A DNA stretch of 64,000 nt. Origin: Mycobacterium adipatum (GTDB lineage Bacteria > Actinomycetota > Actinomycetes > Mycobacteriales > Mycobacteriaceae). A model generated the notes under the pieces. That model searched no databases. It worked only from the letters and a program-made list of their open reading frames with translations, and was not told where the DNA came from. The stretch's first letter is position 1. The number at the start of each line of letters is the position of its first letter. The position numbers and the translations under genes are program-made. Positions 14,230 to 25,008 of this stretch are shown piece by piece. The stretch lies in NCBI RefSeq assembly GCF_001644575.1, contig NZ_CP015596.1, positions 1,302,001-1,366,000 on the forward strand, written 5' to 3'.

Positions 14230-15074
14230 ACGGCGTCGCGCCAGGCCAGCGGATTCAACTCGCGGTAGGGGTCACCGGCCCGAATTTCCTGCACGTCGGC
14301 CAGCACCGCCTCCAGCGCTGTCTGGGTCCGGTGTTTCACGGTGTCTGCCCAGTCCGGCGCGGATACGCCGGCCGGCCTGGTGGTGTCGATCGGTTCGGCG
14401 AAGCGTAGATACATCCGCTGCGGCCGTGGGATCAGCGTGGGTCCGATGCCGTGCAGCAGTGGCATGGCCATATCGTCGGGCGCGCCGAGCGCCTTCGCGA
14501 GGGCCTGGCTGAGCCGCCCCCACCGGCCGTCGCGGGTGGTGAGGCTGCGATACACGTCATCGCCACCGATGAGCCCGGCCGGCACGATCGGATAGTCGTG
14601 TTCGGCGGCAATGCGCGCAAAGCCGGTGCGACCCTGCCAGCGCAGCGAGTACTCCTCGCCCTTGAACTTCGCGATCTCGCGGCCACCACCGGGGAACACC
14701 AGGATGGGCTGGTTGTGGCGCATGAGTTCGTGCGCCGCCTCGGGTGCGCCGACGGTCGCCCCGCACGCGGCCAGCAGATCGGCGGCCGGGCCGGGCATTT
14801 TGCCGAAGCCGCGGTCGGTCAACGGTCGTACCAGCGTGCCGATTTCGCGGCGGACCAGATACGGGATCAGAAACCCCTCGGCACCGGACTGGGTGTGATT
14901 GCCGACCAGCAGGAATCGGCCGTCGCGGGGGAGGTGCTGGAGTCCGTCGACATAGGGCCGGTAGAGGTCGAGCAGGGGCCCGACGCCGTCGGCGACCGTT
15001 TCGACGATCTGTCGAATCGTCTGGATCCGGCCGGGCTGGTCCATCAACCGTGCGGTGTCCGTCATGATCGTCAT
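14220..15074 (-). CDS. lysophospholipid/diacylglycerol acyltransferase-like protein
   Basis: The 284-residue PlsC-superfamily protein carries the acyltransferase His motif GNHTQSGAE. This is an HX5E form as in the TMEM68/phytyl-ester-synthase (DAGAT-like) branch rather than classical HX4D. FPGGGREIAKFKGEEY follows as the second block and YPIVPAGLIGGDDVY as the third. It should transfer acyl groups to a lipid or glyceride acceptor at the membrane. The ATG at 15074 (MTIMTDTARL) is taken as start; the longer frame upstream runs into the TetR gene. It is divergent from that TetR gene across a 14-bp palindrome, so it is probably its target. Confidence 0.75.
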   Translation of the reverse strand: MTIMTDTARLMDQPGRIQTIRQIVETVADGVGPLLDLYRPYVDGLQHLPRDGRFLLVGNHTQSGAEGFLIPYLVRREIGTLVRPLTDRGFGKMPGPAADLLAACGATVGAPEAAHELMRHNQPILVFPGGGREIAKFKGEEYSLRWQGRTGFARIAAEHDYPIVPAGLIGGDDVYRSLTTRDGRWGRLSQALAKALGAPDDMAMPLLHGIGPTLIPRPQRMYLRFAEPIDTTRPAGVSAPDWADTVKHRTQTALEAVLADVQEIRAGDPYRELNPLAWRDAVRP

Positions 15075-15090
15075 ACCGCCAGCGTAGCGA

Positions 15091-15104
15091 ACGAACCGGT
15101 TCGT
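15091..15104. promoter_or_regulatory. 14-bp palindromic operator ACGAACCGGTTCGT
   Basis: This perfect palindrome lies in the 47-bp divergent gap between the acyltransferase and the TetR gene. It covers the -35 position of the TetR promoter, as expected for an autoregulating TetR site. Confidence 0.6.
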
Positions 15105-15109
15105 CTGGC

Positions 15110-15115
15110 TATGAT
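15110..15115 (+). promoter_or_regulatory. -10 box TATGAT for the TetR gene
   Basis: The hexamer ends 6 nt before GTG 15122, fitting a leaderless start just downstream of the palindromic operator. Confidence 0.5.
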
Positions 15116-15121
15116 TCCGCT

Positions 15122-15691
15122 GTGCGAACCACGACCGAACTCCGGACCGAGATCCTGGCGGCGGCCCGCGTCGAGTTTGCCCGGCACGGACTGGCCGGTG
15201 CCCGCATCGACCGCATCGCGCGCGCGGCCCACGCCAGCAAGGAACGGCTGTACGCGCACTTTCGGGACAAGGAAACACTGTTCCGGGAGGTGCTGGCCGC
15301 CGACGCCGCCGCGTTCTACCGGGCGGCCACCCCGCGCCCCGAGGCCGTCGAGGAGTTCGTCGGCGATATCTACGATCTGGCCTGCCGCAGGCCCGAGCAC
15401 CTACGGATGATCGACTGGGCCCGGCTGGAGGGATTCGCCCTTGGAGCACCGGAACTCGATGGCCAACCGCTGCCCGCACACGCGATAGCCGCCATCGGCG
15501 AAGCCCAGGCGGCCGGGCGGGTCGATACCGCGTGGCGGCCCGACGATCTGCTCGTGCTGCTGTTCGCCATCGGGTTGGCCTGGGCCCACCTGCCCGATCC
15601 CGGTGCCATCACCGGCGATCCCGAGATCCTCGCCCACCGGCGGGCCGTCGCCGTCGAGGCCGCCGGCCGACTGATCTCGCCGCGGGGCTAG
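15122..15691 (+). CDS. TetR/AcrR-family transcriptional regulator
   Basis: The 189-residue protein has an N-terminal TetR helix-turn-helix (ILAAARVEFARHGLAGARID, then RIARAAHASKERLYAHFRDK, residues about 10-55). A helical ligand-binding C-terminal domain follows. GTG start supported by the TATGAT hexamer. It is divergent from the acyltransferase with a palindrome between, so it likely controls that gene and itself. The ligand is unknown. Its stop overlaps the converging hypothetical gene by 4 bp. Confidence 0.85.
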   Translation: MRTTTELRTEILAAARVEFARHGLAGARIDRIARAAHASKERLYAHFRDKETLFREVLAADAAAFYRAATPRPEAVEEFVGDIYDLACRRPEHLRMIDWARLEGFALGAPELDGQPLPAHAIAAIGEAQAAGRVDTAWRPDDLLVLLFAIGLAWAHLPDPGAITGDPEILAHRRAVAVEAAGRLISPRG

Positions 15692-16056
15692 CCCGCTCGG
15701 CGCTGGGATTGCTTGCGCTCAGCCAGCCGCCGCCACATATCCTCCAGATCGATATCGTGGGGTTGGCGCGGGCGACGCTGGTGAAACAACGAGTCGTCGT
15801 GACTGGCAGGGCAATGAAACCGGTGCAGCTGAAGGCATTTCGCCGGCCAACGGGCCTCGTGCTCATCCTCCAGATCGATCACCTGCCGGGTGATCCGGCG
15901 GATGGCGAACCGGTTACCCGCCGCGCTCTCCTCGGTCGGGTACATCCGCGCCTCGAACAGGCGCCAGTCCCCATAGGCCATCTGCAGCCAGACCGTGTCG
16001 GTGCCGCAATGCTTGCACGGTGCGACCACCGACGGTCGCGAATCTGCCTGGTCCAT
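15688..16056 (-). CDS. hypothetical protein with CxxC motif
   Basis: The 122-residue soluble protein has an N-terminal CKHCGTDTVWLQ (one CxxC pair), and CLQLHRFHCPASH later may supply further metal ligands. The C-terminal tail is basic (RRLAERKQSQRRAG). It may be a small zinc-binding protein. The family is not recognised. It is convergent with TetR and upstream of nothing obvious; the membrane protein gene ends 60 bp away on the same strand. Confidence 0.55.
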   Translation of the reverse strand: MDQADSRPSVVAPCKHCGTDTVWLQMAYGDWRLFEARMYPTEESAAGNRFAIRRITRQVIDLEDEHEARWPAKCLQLHRFHCPASHDDSLFHQRRPRQPHDIDLEDMWRRLAERKQSQRRAG

Positions 16057-16115
16057 GCATCCAGGCTAGGGACAGGCGCCGACATTTCGGGCCCGCACAC
16101 GCCGCACGGCCCGAA

Positions 16116-18960
<2,845 letters not shown>

Positions 18961-18972
18961 CTTATGAGAAAA

Positions 18973-18994
18973 AGATAGCGATCGCTCGCTATCT
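18973..18994. promoter_or_regulatory. TetR-type operator: inverted repeat of AGATAGCGA
   Basis: The arms AGATAGCGA and TCGCTATCT are perfect, with 4 nt between. The site lies over the -35/spacer region of the next gene's promoter. The TetR gene that ends this two-gene operon (20788) is the probable binder. Confidence 0.6.
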
Positions 18995-18998
18995 AACC

Positions 18999-19004
18999 TA
19001 GTCT
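18999..19004 (+). promoter_or_regulatory. -10 box TAGTCT for the D-aminoacylase gene
   Basis: The hexamer ends 6 nt before ATG 19011 and begins 4 nt after the palindrome, consistent with repression by steric block. Confidence 0.5.
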
Positions 19005-19010
19005 GCGGTC

Positions 19011-20786
19011 ATGCCCTATGACGTGATCATCCGCGACGGCCTGTGGTTCGACGGCACCGGACGCCCGCCGCTGACCCGCTCCCTCGGCATCCGGGACGGC
19101 CTGGTGGCCGAGGTGTCGGCGGCCCCGCTGGACGAGACCGGCTGCCCCGAGGTGATCGACGCGGCGGGCAAGTGGGTGCTCCCCGGCTTCATCGACGTGC
19201 ACACCCACTACGACGCCGAGGTGCTGCTCGATCCCGGCCTGCGGGAATCGGTGCGCCACGGTGTCACCACCGTGCTGCTGGGCATGTGCTCGCTGTCCAC
19301 GGTGTACGCGGACACCGAGGACGCCGCCGATCTGTTCAGCCGGGTGGAGGCGGTGCCCCGGGAATTCGTGCTCGGCGCACTGAGCACCCACAAGACCTGG
19401 ACGAATCCCGCCGAGTACGTGGCCGCCATCGACTCGCTGCCGCTGGGCCCGAACATCGCCTCGCTGCTGGGCCATTCCGATCTGCGTGCCTCGGTGCTGG
19501 GGCTGGATCGCGCCACCACCCGCGGCGTGGTCCCAACCGATGCCGAACTGGAGATGATGGCCCAGCGTCTCGACGCGGCGCTGGACGCCGGGATGCTCGG
19601 CATGTCCGGGATGGACGCCGCCATCGACAAACTCGACGGGGACCGGTTCCGTTCCCGCGCGCTGCCGTCCACCTTCGCCACCTGGCGCGAACGCCGCCGG
19701 CTGATCAAGGTGCTGCGCCGGCGCGGCCGCATCCTGCAGAGCGCGCCGAATGTCGCGAAAGCTCAGGAGGCGCTCAACTTCTTCCTGGAGAGCAGTGGGT
19801 GGTTCGGTCGTCGCCGCGGCGTTCGGATGAGCCTGCTGGTGTCCGCCGACGCCAAGTCCGCGCCCGGCGCCGTGCACGTGCTGGGCCGCGGCACGCGGCT
19901 GCTGAACCGGCTGCTGGACGCGAAGGTGCGCTTCCAGCACCTGCCCGTGCCGTTCGAACTGTATTCCGACGGTATCGATCTGCCGGTGTTCGAGGAGTTC
20001 GGCGCCGGCACCGCGGCACTGCACCTGCGCGATCAGCTGGAACGCAACGCGCTGCTCGCCGACCCGGAATATCGACGCCGGTTCCGCAGGTCCTTCGACC
20101 GCCGCACACTCGGGCCCGCGTTGTGGCACCGCGATTTCCATGACGCCAGGATCGTCGGCTGCCCCGACGAATCGCTGATCGGTAAGAGCTTCGGGCAGAT
20201 CGCCGACGAACGCGGGATCCACCCGCTGGATGCCTTCCTGGACGTGCTGGTGGACAACGGCGAGCGCAACGTGCGGTGGACCACCATCGTGGCCAACCAC
20301 CGCCCCAAGCAGCTCGACAAGCTCGCCAACGAGCCGTCGGTGCACATGGGTTTCTCCGATGCCGGCGCGCACCTGCGCAACATGGCGTTCTACAACTACG
20401 CGCTGCGACTGCTCAAGCGCGTTCGCGACGCCGAGCAGGCCGGCCGTCCGTTCATGTCCCCACAGCGCGCCGTGCACCGGCTCACGGCCGAGGTCGCCGA
20501 CTGGTTCGGGCTGGACGCCGGCACCCTGCGCCGCGGTGACCGGGCCGACTTCGTGGTCATCGACCCAGCGGCGCTGAATGATTCGGTCAACGCCTACCAC
20601 GAGGCGAGGGTTGCGTTCTACGGTGATCTGAGCCGCATGGTGAACCGCAACGACGACACCGTCGTCGCGACCGGCGTCAACGGCCGACTGGTGTTCTCGG
20701 CAGGCGAGTTCCGCGACGGTTACGGCACCACCGTGCGGTCCGGGCGGTATCTGCGGGCGGGTGCACCGAGACCCGCAACCGTCTGA
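19011..20786 (+). CDS. N-acyl-D-amino-acid deacylase-like amidohydrolase
   Basis: The 591-residue amidohydrolase-superfamily protein has the N-terminal small beta domain, then metal-binding VHTHYDAE near residue 63. A mid-protein Glu/His set follows, and catalytic Asp sits in GFSDAGAH, the pattern of D-aminoacylases/N-acyl-D-glutamate deacylases. It probably hydrolyses an N-acyl amide or cyclic amide; the natural substrate is unknown. No signal peptide is seen. A TetR gene follows after 1 nt and a perfect inverted repeat precedes the promoter, giving a self-contained regulated unit. Confidence 0.8.
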   Translation: MPYDVIIRDGLWFDGTGRPPLTRSLGIRDGLVAEVSAAPLDETGCPEVIDAAGKWVLPGFIDVHTHYDAEVLLDPGLRESVRHGVTTVLLGMCSLSTVYADTEDAADLFSRVEAVPREFVLGALSTHKTWTNPAEYVAAIDSLPLGPNIASLLGHSDLRASVLGLDRATTRGVVPTDAELEMMAQRLDAALDAGMLGMSGMDAAIDKLDGDRFRSRALPSTFATWRERRRLIKVLRRRGRILQSAPNVAKAQEALNFFLESSGWFGRRRGVRMSLLVSADAKSAPGAVHVLGRGTRLLNRLLDAKVRFQHLPVPFELYSDGIDLPVFEEFGAGTAALHLRDQLERNALLADPEYRRRFRRSFDRRTLGPALWHRDFHDARIVGCPDESLIGKSFGQIADERGIHPLDAFLDVLVDNGERNVRWTTIVANHRPKQLDKLANEPSVHMGFSDAGAHLRNMAFYNYALRLLKRVRDAEQAGRPFMSPQRAVHRLTAEVADWFGLDAGTLRRGDRADFVVIDPAALNDSVNAYHEARVAFYGDLSRMVNRNDDTVVATGVNGRLVFSAGEFRDGYGTTVRSGRYLRAGAPRPATV

Positions 20787-20787
20787 G

Positions 20788-21372
20788 ATGGCCCGTACCC
20801 AGCAGCAGCGCCGTGCGGACACCATCGCCCGGCTCCTCGATGCGAGCATCCAGACCATCGTCGAGGTGGGCTACGCCCGCGCCTCGGCGGCGACCATCGC
20901 CAAACGGGCCGGCCTGTCGGTCGGGGCGTTGTTCCGGCACTACCCGACCATGGGGGATTTCATGGCCGCCACCGGTCATGAGGTGCTGCGCCGCCAGCTT
21001 GACCTGTTCGGCAAACGAGTCGCCGAGATCCCACCCGAGCGGCCCGCACTCGCGGACGTGCTGCAGATCCTCTGCGATGTCACCGGAAACGACACCAACG
21101 CGGTGCTCTACGAACTGATGATCGCCGCGCGGACCGACGCCGCGCTGCGCACCTCGCTGCAGGATGTGCTCACCGAATACGCCACCAAGATCGGCGAGGT
21201 CGCCGCCGGGCTGCCCGGCGTCGACAGGTTCCCGGCCAACAGCATCCCCGTCCTAACGGCTTTGCTCACCAACACCTTCGACGGGGCGGCGCTGCTGCGC
21301 GCGGTGTTACCGATACCCGAGCTGGAGGACAAGCGGATCGCGCTGCTCACCGATCTGCTGGCGGGACGCTAG
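20788..21372 (+). CDS. TetR-family regulator of the D-aminoacylase operon
   Basis: The 194-residue protein starts at ATG 20788 (MARTQQQRRADTIARLLDAS), one base after the upstream stop; the longer frame from 20761 overlaps the amidohydrolase and is not used. The HTH is ASAATIAKRAGLSVGALFRHYP (residues about 33-54 read continuously). The C-terminal domain is helical. It likely represses its own operon through the AGATAGCGA inverted repeat upstream of the deacylase. Its 3' end overlaps the converging DUF2304 gene by 26 bp. Confidence 0.85.
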   Translation: MARTQQQRRADTIARLLDASIQTIVEVGYARASAATIAKRAGLSVGALFRHYPTMGDFMAATGHEVLRRQLDLFGKRVAEIPPERPALADVLQILCDVTGNDTNAVLYELMIAARTDAALRTSLQDVLTEYATKIGEVAAGLPGVDRFPANSIPVLTALLTNTFDGAALLRAVLPIPELEDKRIALLTDLLAGR

Positions 21373-21712
21373 CCGGCCCCTCCGGTGCGCGCGCACCGTC
21401 GAGCGCCACGGCCCTGGCCAGCCGCGCATAACGGAGTTCGAGATCCTTGAACCGCAGGTAGGTGCTCAGGGTGGTGAACAGGAACGCGATCACCAGGGCG
21501 TACTCCAGCAGATCCGCTCCGCGGGCCACCCCGAGCTTGTTCGCCAGCAGCGTGGTGTCATCGGGGCGCAGGATGGCGTACACCGCGGCCACCGCGAACA
21601 GCAGGTAGCCGACCTTCACCCAGGCCTTGGCCCGGGCGCTGCGACGCGAACGTAACAGATACGCCAGCAGCGTGATGACCGCGGCGATCAGCAGTACCTG
21701 AATCCAGTTCAC
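21347..21712 (-). CDS. DUF2304 membrane protein, Rv3632-like partner of PpgS
   Basis: The 121-residue protein has three hydrophobic segments (WIQVLLIAAVITLLAYLL; VGYLLFAVAAVYAIL; LLEYALVIAFLFTTLSTYL). The GTG start overlaps the stop of the glycosyltransferase gene (GTGA). In M. tuberculosis the equivalent Rv3632 is reported to boost the polyprenyl-phosphate GalNAc synthase Rv3631, so a membrane-anchoring or activating subunit role is likely. It is the last gene of the operon. Confidence 0.8.
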   Translation of the reverse strand: MNWIQVLLIAAVITLLAYLLRSRRSARAKAWVKVGYLLFAVAAVYAILRPDDTTLLANKLGVARGADLLEYALVIAFLFTTLSTYLRFKDLELRYARLARAVALDGARAPEGPASVPPADR

Positions 21713-22413
21713 CGGGGCATCCTCCCGCGCAGCAGGCCGTCGAACACGATGTTGACACCGTTGATCAGGGGTTGCCCCTTGGACATCGAATAGTCCGTGT
21801 ACAGGATCTCCACAGGTTCTTCGGTGACCCGCCAACGCTTTTCGACCGCGAGCGCGATGATCTCGGAGGCATGGCTCATGCCGCTCATGGTGAGGTCCAG
21901 CTCATCGGCGACCAACTTGTCGAACACCCGCAGGCCGTTGTGCGCATCGGTCAGGCCCAGCGCCCGATTGCGCGGACTCAGCCACGCGGCGGCACGCAGG
22001 ACAAACCTCTTGACCGGCGGGGTGTGGCTGACCGCGCCCGGCCCGAACCGGGTACCGATGACGAGATCGACGTCCTCGGCGGTCAAGCGGTCGATCATCG
22101 CCACGACATCCTTGGTGCAGTGCTGGCCGTCGGCGTCGAATGTCACGAAGACGGCGGCGCCCGGCCGGCTGCGGGCGTACTCGACGCCGGTCTGAATGGC
22201 CGCTCCCTGACCGAGATTCACCGGATGGCGCACCAGGTGCGCGCCGGCTGTGCGGGCGACATCCGCGGTGCCATCTGTGCTGCCGTCGTCGACGCAGACC
22301 ACGTTCGGGAAAATGGCACGCAGATCGGCGAGCACATCGGCGATGACGCTCGCTTCGTTGAAGGCGGGGACGATGACCCAGACGTCCTGGTAAGGCGTGT
22401 CGATGCGGACCAA
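21709..22413 (-). CDS. ppgS: polyprenyl-phosphate N-acetylgalactosaminyl synthase, PpgS/Rv3631-like GT2
   Basis: The 234-residue family 2 glycosyltransferase has VIVPAFNEASVIADVL at its N-terminus, VDDGSTDGT, and the metal-binding DADGQH. It has no transmembrane helix of its own, unlike many polyprenyl-phosphate GTs. It matches Rv3631, the enzyme making polyprenyl-phospho-GalNAc, the donor of the galactosamine substituent of mycobacterial arabinogalactan. Neighbouring DUF2304 (Rv3632 type) supports this. It is 1 nt downstream of the flippase-like gene and overlapped with DUF2304. Confidence 0.8.
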   Translation of the reverse strand: MVRIDTPYQDVWVIVPAFNEASVIADVLADLRAIFPNVVCVDDGSTDGTADVARTAGAHLVRHPVNLGQGAAIQTGVEYARSRPGAAVFVTFDADGQHCTKDVVAMIDRLTAEDVDLVIGTRFGPGAVSHTPPVKRFVLRAAAWLSPRNRALGLTDAHNGLRVFDKLVADELDLTMSGMSHASEIIALAVEKRWRVTEEPVEILYTDYSMSKGQPLINGVNIVFDGLLRGRMPR

Positions 22414-22414
22414 A

Positions 22415-23668
22415 CTACACGCGATCCGCCGTGGCCAGCGCGTACAGGTGCACCGCGATTCCCACCACCGGCCCGCACAGCAGCGCGGTCACCGTCCTGG
22501 TTTCCAGGCCCAGGGGAAGCAGCAGCAGGATGACCGCGGCCAGCGTGGCGCCCACCCAGCCGAACGCGTAGGCGCGGTGCAGGGCGGCCGCGACGGTGGC
22601 CGCGCCGGTCAGCGTGAGCAGGGCGATGGCCACCGCGCCCGCGGTGAACCAGGCCAGCAGTCCGCCCGCGGCCTGATAGTCGGGGCCGAAGGCGCTGCGC
22701 AGCAGCCACGGGCCGGCGAGCCAGGCCGCCAGTACGCCGAGCATGCCGATCAGCGTGATGGTCAGCGCCGGAACGGCCAGCGCGCGCAGCCGTCGGTGGC
22801 GCTGGTCGACGAAGTGTGCGATCAGGTTGCCCTGCATGGCGGTCAGCGGTACCAGCAGCGGCGCCCGGGTGAGCGTCACCGCGAGGATGACCACACCGCC
22901 GGCCGCGCCCAGTTCGGGGGTGGTGGCCTTGAGCAGCACCGGGAAACCCATGATCAGGATGGCGCTGGCGCCGGCCGCGGCCACCGAGTGGGAGGCGCCG
23001 TTCAGAAAGGTCCGCGTGCTGCCGGCAGCTGTCAGCCGTGCGGCATCGCGGGTGGCCGGGGACATCACCAGCAGGATCAACCAGGCCACCGAACCCGCCA
23101 CCGTCGCCCACAGGAAGCCGGCCAGTCCCCACCCCAGCACGAAGGCGGCGGCGGCCACCGCCACCCGCAGCGCGGCGTCGGTCACCATCAACGACCCGTA
23201 CTGCGTCCAGCGGTCCACCCCGGCCAGCATCCCGAGCAGGGTTGCGTGCAGGCAGAATCCGGCCAATCCGACGCTGAGCAGTGCCACGCTCAGCCACTGG
23301 TCGGCGGTGAACACCGCCCCCGACCACAGCGGTGCGGTGATCGCGATCGCCAGGGCGGCGCCGACACCCACTGCGGCGGCGATCCGCATCGGCCTGGTGG
23401 TCTCGCCCGGCGGCAGGTGCCGCCCACGCAGTGCGCGGACTTCCCGGGTGGATTCCTGGAGCAGGCCGTTGGCGGCGCCGCTGGCCAGCCCGAAGGCGCC
23501 CCAGAACACCCCGAAGAGCGAAAACCCGGCCGGTTCCAGATTGCGGGCGGCCAGGTACAGAACGGCGTATCCGCACAGCGCGGACAGGGCGGTGGCGAGT
23601 CCGACGCGGGCGACACTTCCCCGCGTGACCGGACCGCGGGCCGGCACTGCCGCGCTGGCGTCGGTCAC
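22415..23668 (-). CDS. polysaccharide-flippase-like membrane protein (Rv3630-like)
   Basis: The 417-residue protein has about twelve hydrophobic helices and no large soluble domain, resembling MOP-superfamily (Wzx-like) lipid-linked sugar flippases. The first helix pair (VGLATALSALCGYAVLYLAA) and ARNLEPAGFSLFGVFWG fit that family. The GTG start at 23668 overlaps the stop of the peptidase gene (GTGA); the frame continues upstream to 23797 but that would overlap the peptidase. Rv3630 holds this place in M. tuberculosis. It probably flips the polyprenyl-linked GalNAc made by PpgS, by inference. Confidence 0.7.
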   Translation of the reverse strand: MTDASAAVPARGPVTRGSVARVGLATALSALCGYAVLYLAARNLEPAGFSLFGVFWGAFGLASGAANGLLQESTREVRALRGRHLPPGETTRPMRIAAAVGVGAALAIAITAPLWSGAVFTADQWLSVALLSVGLAGFCLHATLLGMLAGVDRWTQYGSLMVTDAALRVAVAAAAFVLGWGLAGFLWATVAGSVAWLILLVMSPATRDAARLTAAGSTRTFLNGASHSVAAAGASAILIMGFPVLLKATTPELGAAGGVVILAVTLTRAPLLVPLTAMQGNLIAHFVDQRHRRLRALAVPALTITLIGMLGVLAAWLAGPWLLRSAFGPDYQAAGGLLAWFTAGAVAIALLTLTGAATVAAALHRAYAFGWVGATLAAVILLLLPLGLETRTVTALLCGPVVGIAVHLYALATADRV

Positions 23669-25008
23669 AGGTCCGGTACGTCCTTGGAATACAGCCAGCG
23701 GTCCCACAGCGCGCGCAACGACACCTCGGCATGGTTGGCGGCCAGTCCGGTGAAATCGTCGGTCACCGCCGTGCTGTGCCGGTAGCGCGCAGTCCAATCA
23801 TGAAGCAGCGCAAAGAAATTATCGTCGCCGATCACACCGCGGAGCGCGTGCAGGGTGAGTGCGCCGCGCTTGTAGACCCGGTCGTCGAACATATCGGCCG
23901 GGCCGGGGTCGGTCAGCAGCAGATCATGTGGTGAGTCGCGCAACTTGCGGTGGTAGATCCGCGCCCGCTCGTCGGCGCTCGGGCCGCCGGACTCCTCGGA
24001 CCACAACCATTCCGCGTAGCAGGCAAACCCCTCGTGCAGCCAGATATCGCGCCAGCGGCGCACCGTCACCGAATTGCCGAACCACTGGTGGGCGAGTTCG
24101 TGCGCGATCAACCGCTCCGAGCTGCGCCTGCCGTCGCAGTGGTTGGCCCCGAATATCGAAAGCCCTTGCGCCTCAAGGGGTATCTCCAGATCGTCGTCGG
24201 TGACCACGACGGTGTACCCGGTGGCCAGCGGGTACGGCCCGAACTGCCGGATGAACAGTTTCATCATCTGGGGCTGTCGGCCGAAATCGTGGTCGAAGTT
24301 GCGCCGCAATCGTTCCGGGAGCACCGCCTGCATCGGCACCGGACTCTTCTGCAGCCGGTAGCGGGTGTATTCGCCGATCTGCAGGGTGATCAGATAGGTC
24401 GATGTCGGCTCGGCCTGCTCGTAGACCCAGATGGTGTGGCTGGCCCGCACCTGTTTGGACAGCAGTTCACCATTGGCCAGCGCGTAATACGGACTGTCGG
24501 TGCTGATCCGGATGTGGAAGCTGGCCTTGGCGGCGGGGTGATCGTCGCAGGGGAACCACGATGCCGCGCCGTTGGGCTGTCCGGCCACCAGGGCGCCGTT
24601 GGACAGTTCCTCGAAACCGACCTCACCCCAGACGGTGCGCAGCGGCCGCGGGGTGCCGCCGTAGCGCACCGCGATGGTCATCGCTGCGCCGGGGGGCAGG
24701 GCGGCGCCCAGTGTGATGTGCAGCTTGCCTGCCGCGCACCGGAAATGGCCGGGCCGCCGGCCGTTGACGGTCACCTTCGACACCGACAGCGCGTCGGAGA
24801 GGTCGAGGGTGAAGGTGCGCAGCGCGGCGAGCGTCACCGCGGTGATCGTCACCGTGCCGGCGAGCCGGTTGATCGCCACCTTGTACTCGAGGTCCAGTTC
24901 GTAGCGGGACACCCGGTAGCCGAAATTGCCGTTGCGCGGTAGGTAGGGGTCGATCACCGGGGGCTGGTGCGACGTCGACTTGCGAAGGGCCTTCTTGGCG
25001 GGGCTCAC
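23665..25008 (-). CDS. M1-family zinc metallopeptidase
   Basis: The 447-residue protein has zinc-site HELAHQWFG plus the downstream Glu in WLHEGFACYAEWLW, the gluzincin signature HExxH-x18-E. The usual M1 exopeptidase motif GxMEN is replaced by LEAQG, with the Glu kept, so substrate choice may be unusual. It is shorter than PepN (about 850 residues), lacking the C-terminal helical domain. No signal peptide is clear. GTG at 25008 overlaps the NRPS stop. Its place between an NRPS-like enzyme and a flippase suggests an envelope role rather than general peptide turnover. Confidence 0.8.
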   Translation of the reverse strand: MSPAKKALRKSTSHQPPVIDPYLPRNGNFGYRVSRYELDLEYKVAINRLAGTVTITAVTLAALRTFTLDLSDALSVSKVTVNGRRPGHFRCAAGKLHITLGAALPPGAAMTIAVRYGGTPRPLRTVWGEVGFEELSNGALVAGQPNGAASWFPCDDHPAAKASFHIRISTDSPYYALANGELLSKQVRASHTIWVYEQAEPTSTYLITLQIGEYTRYRLQKSPVPMQAVLPERLRRNFDHDFGRQPQMMKLFIRQFGPYPLATGYTVVVTDDDLEIPLEAQGLSIFGANHCDGRRSSERLIAHELAHQWFGNSVTVRRWRDIWLHEGFACYAEWLWSEESGGPSADERARIYHRKLRDSPHDLLLTDPGPADMFDDRVYKRGALTLHALRGVIGDDNFFALLHDWTARYRHSTAVTDDFTGLAANHAEVSLRALWDRWLYSKDVPDL

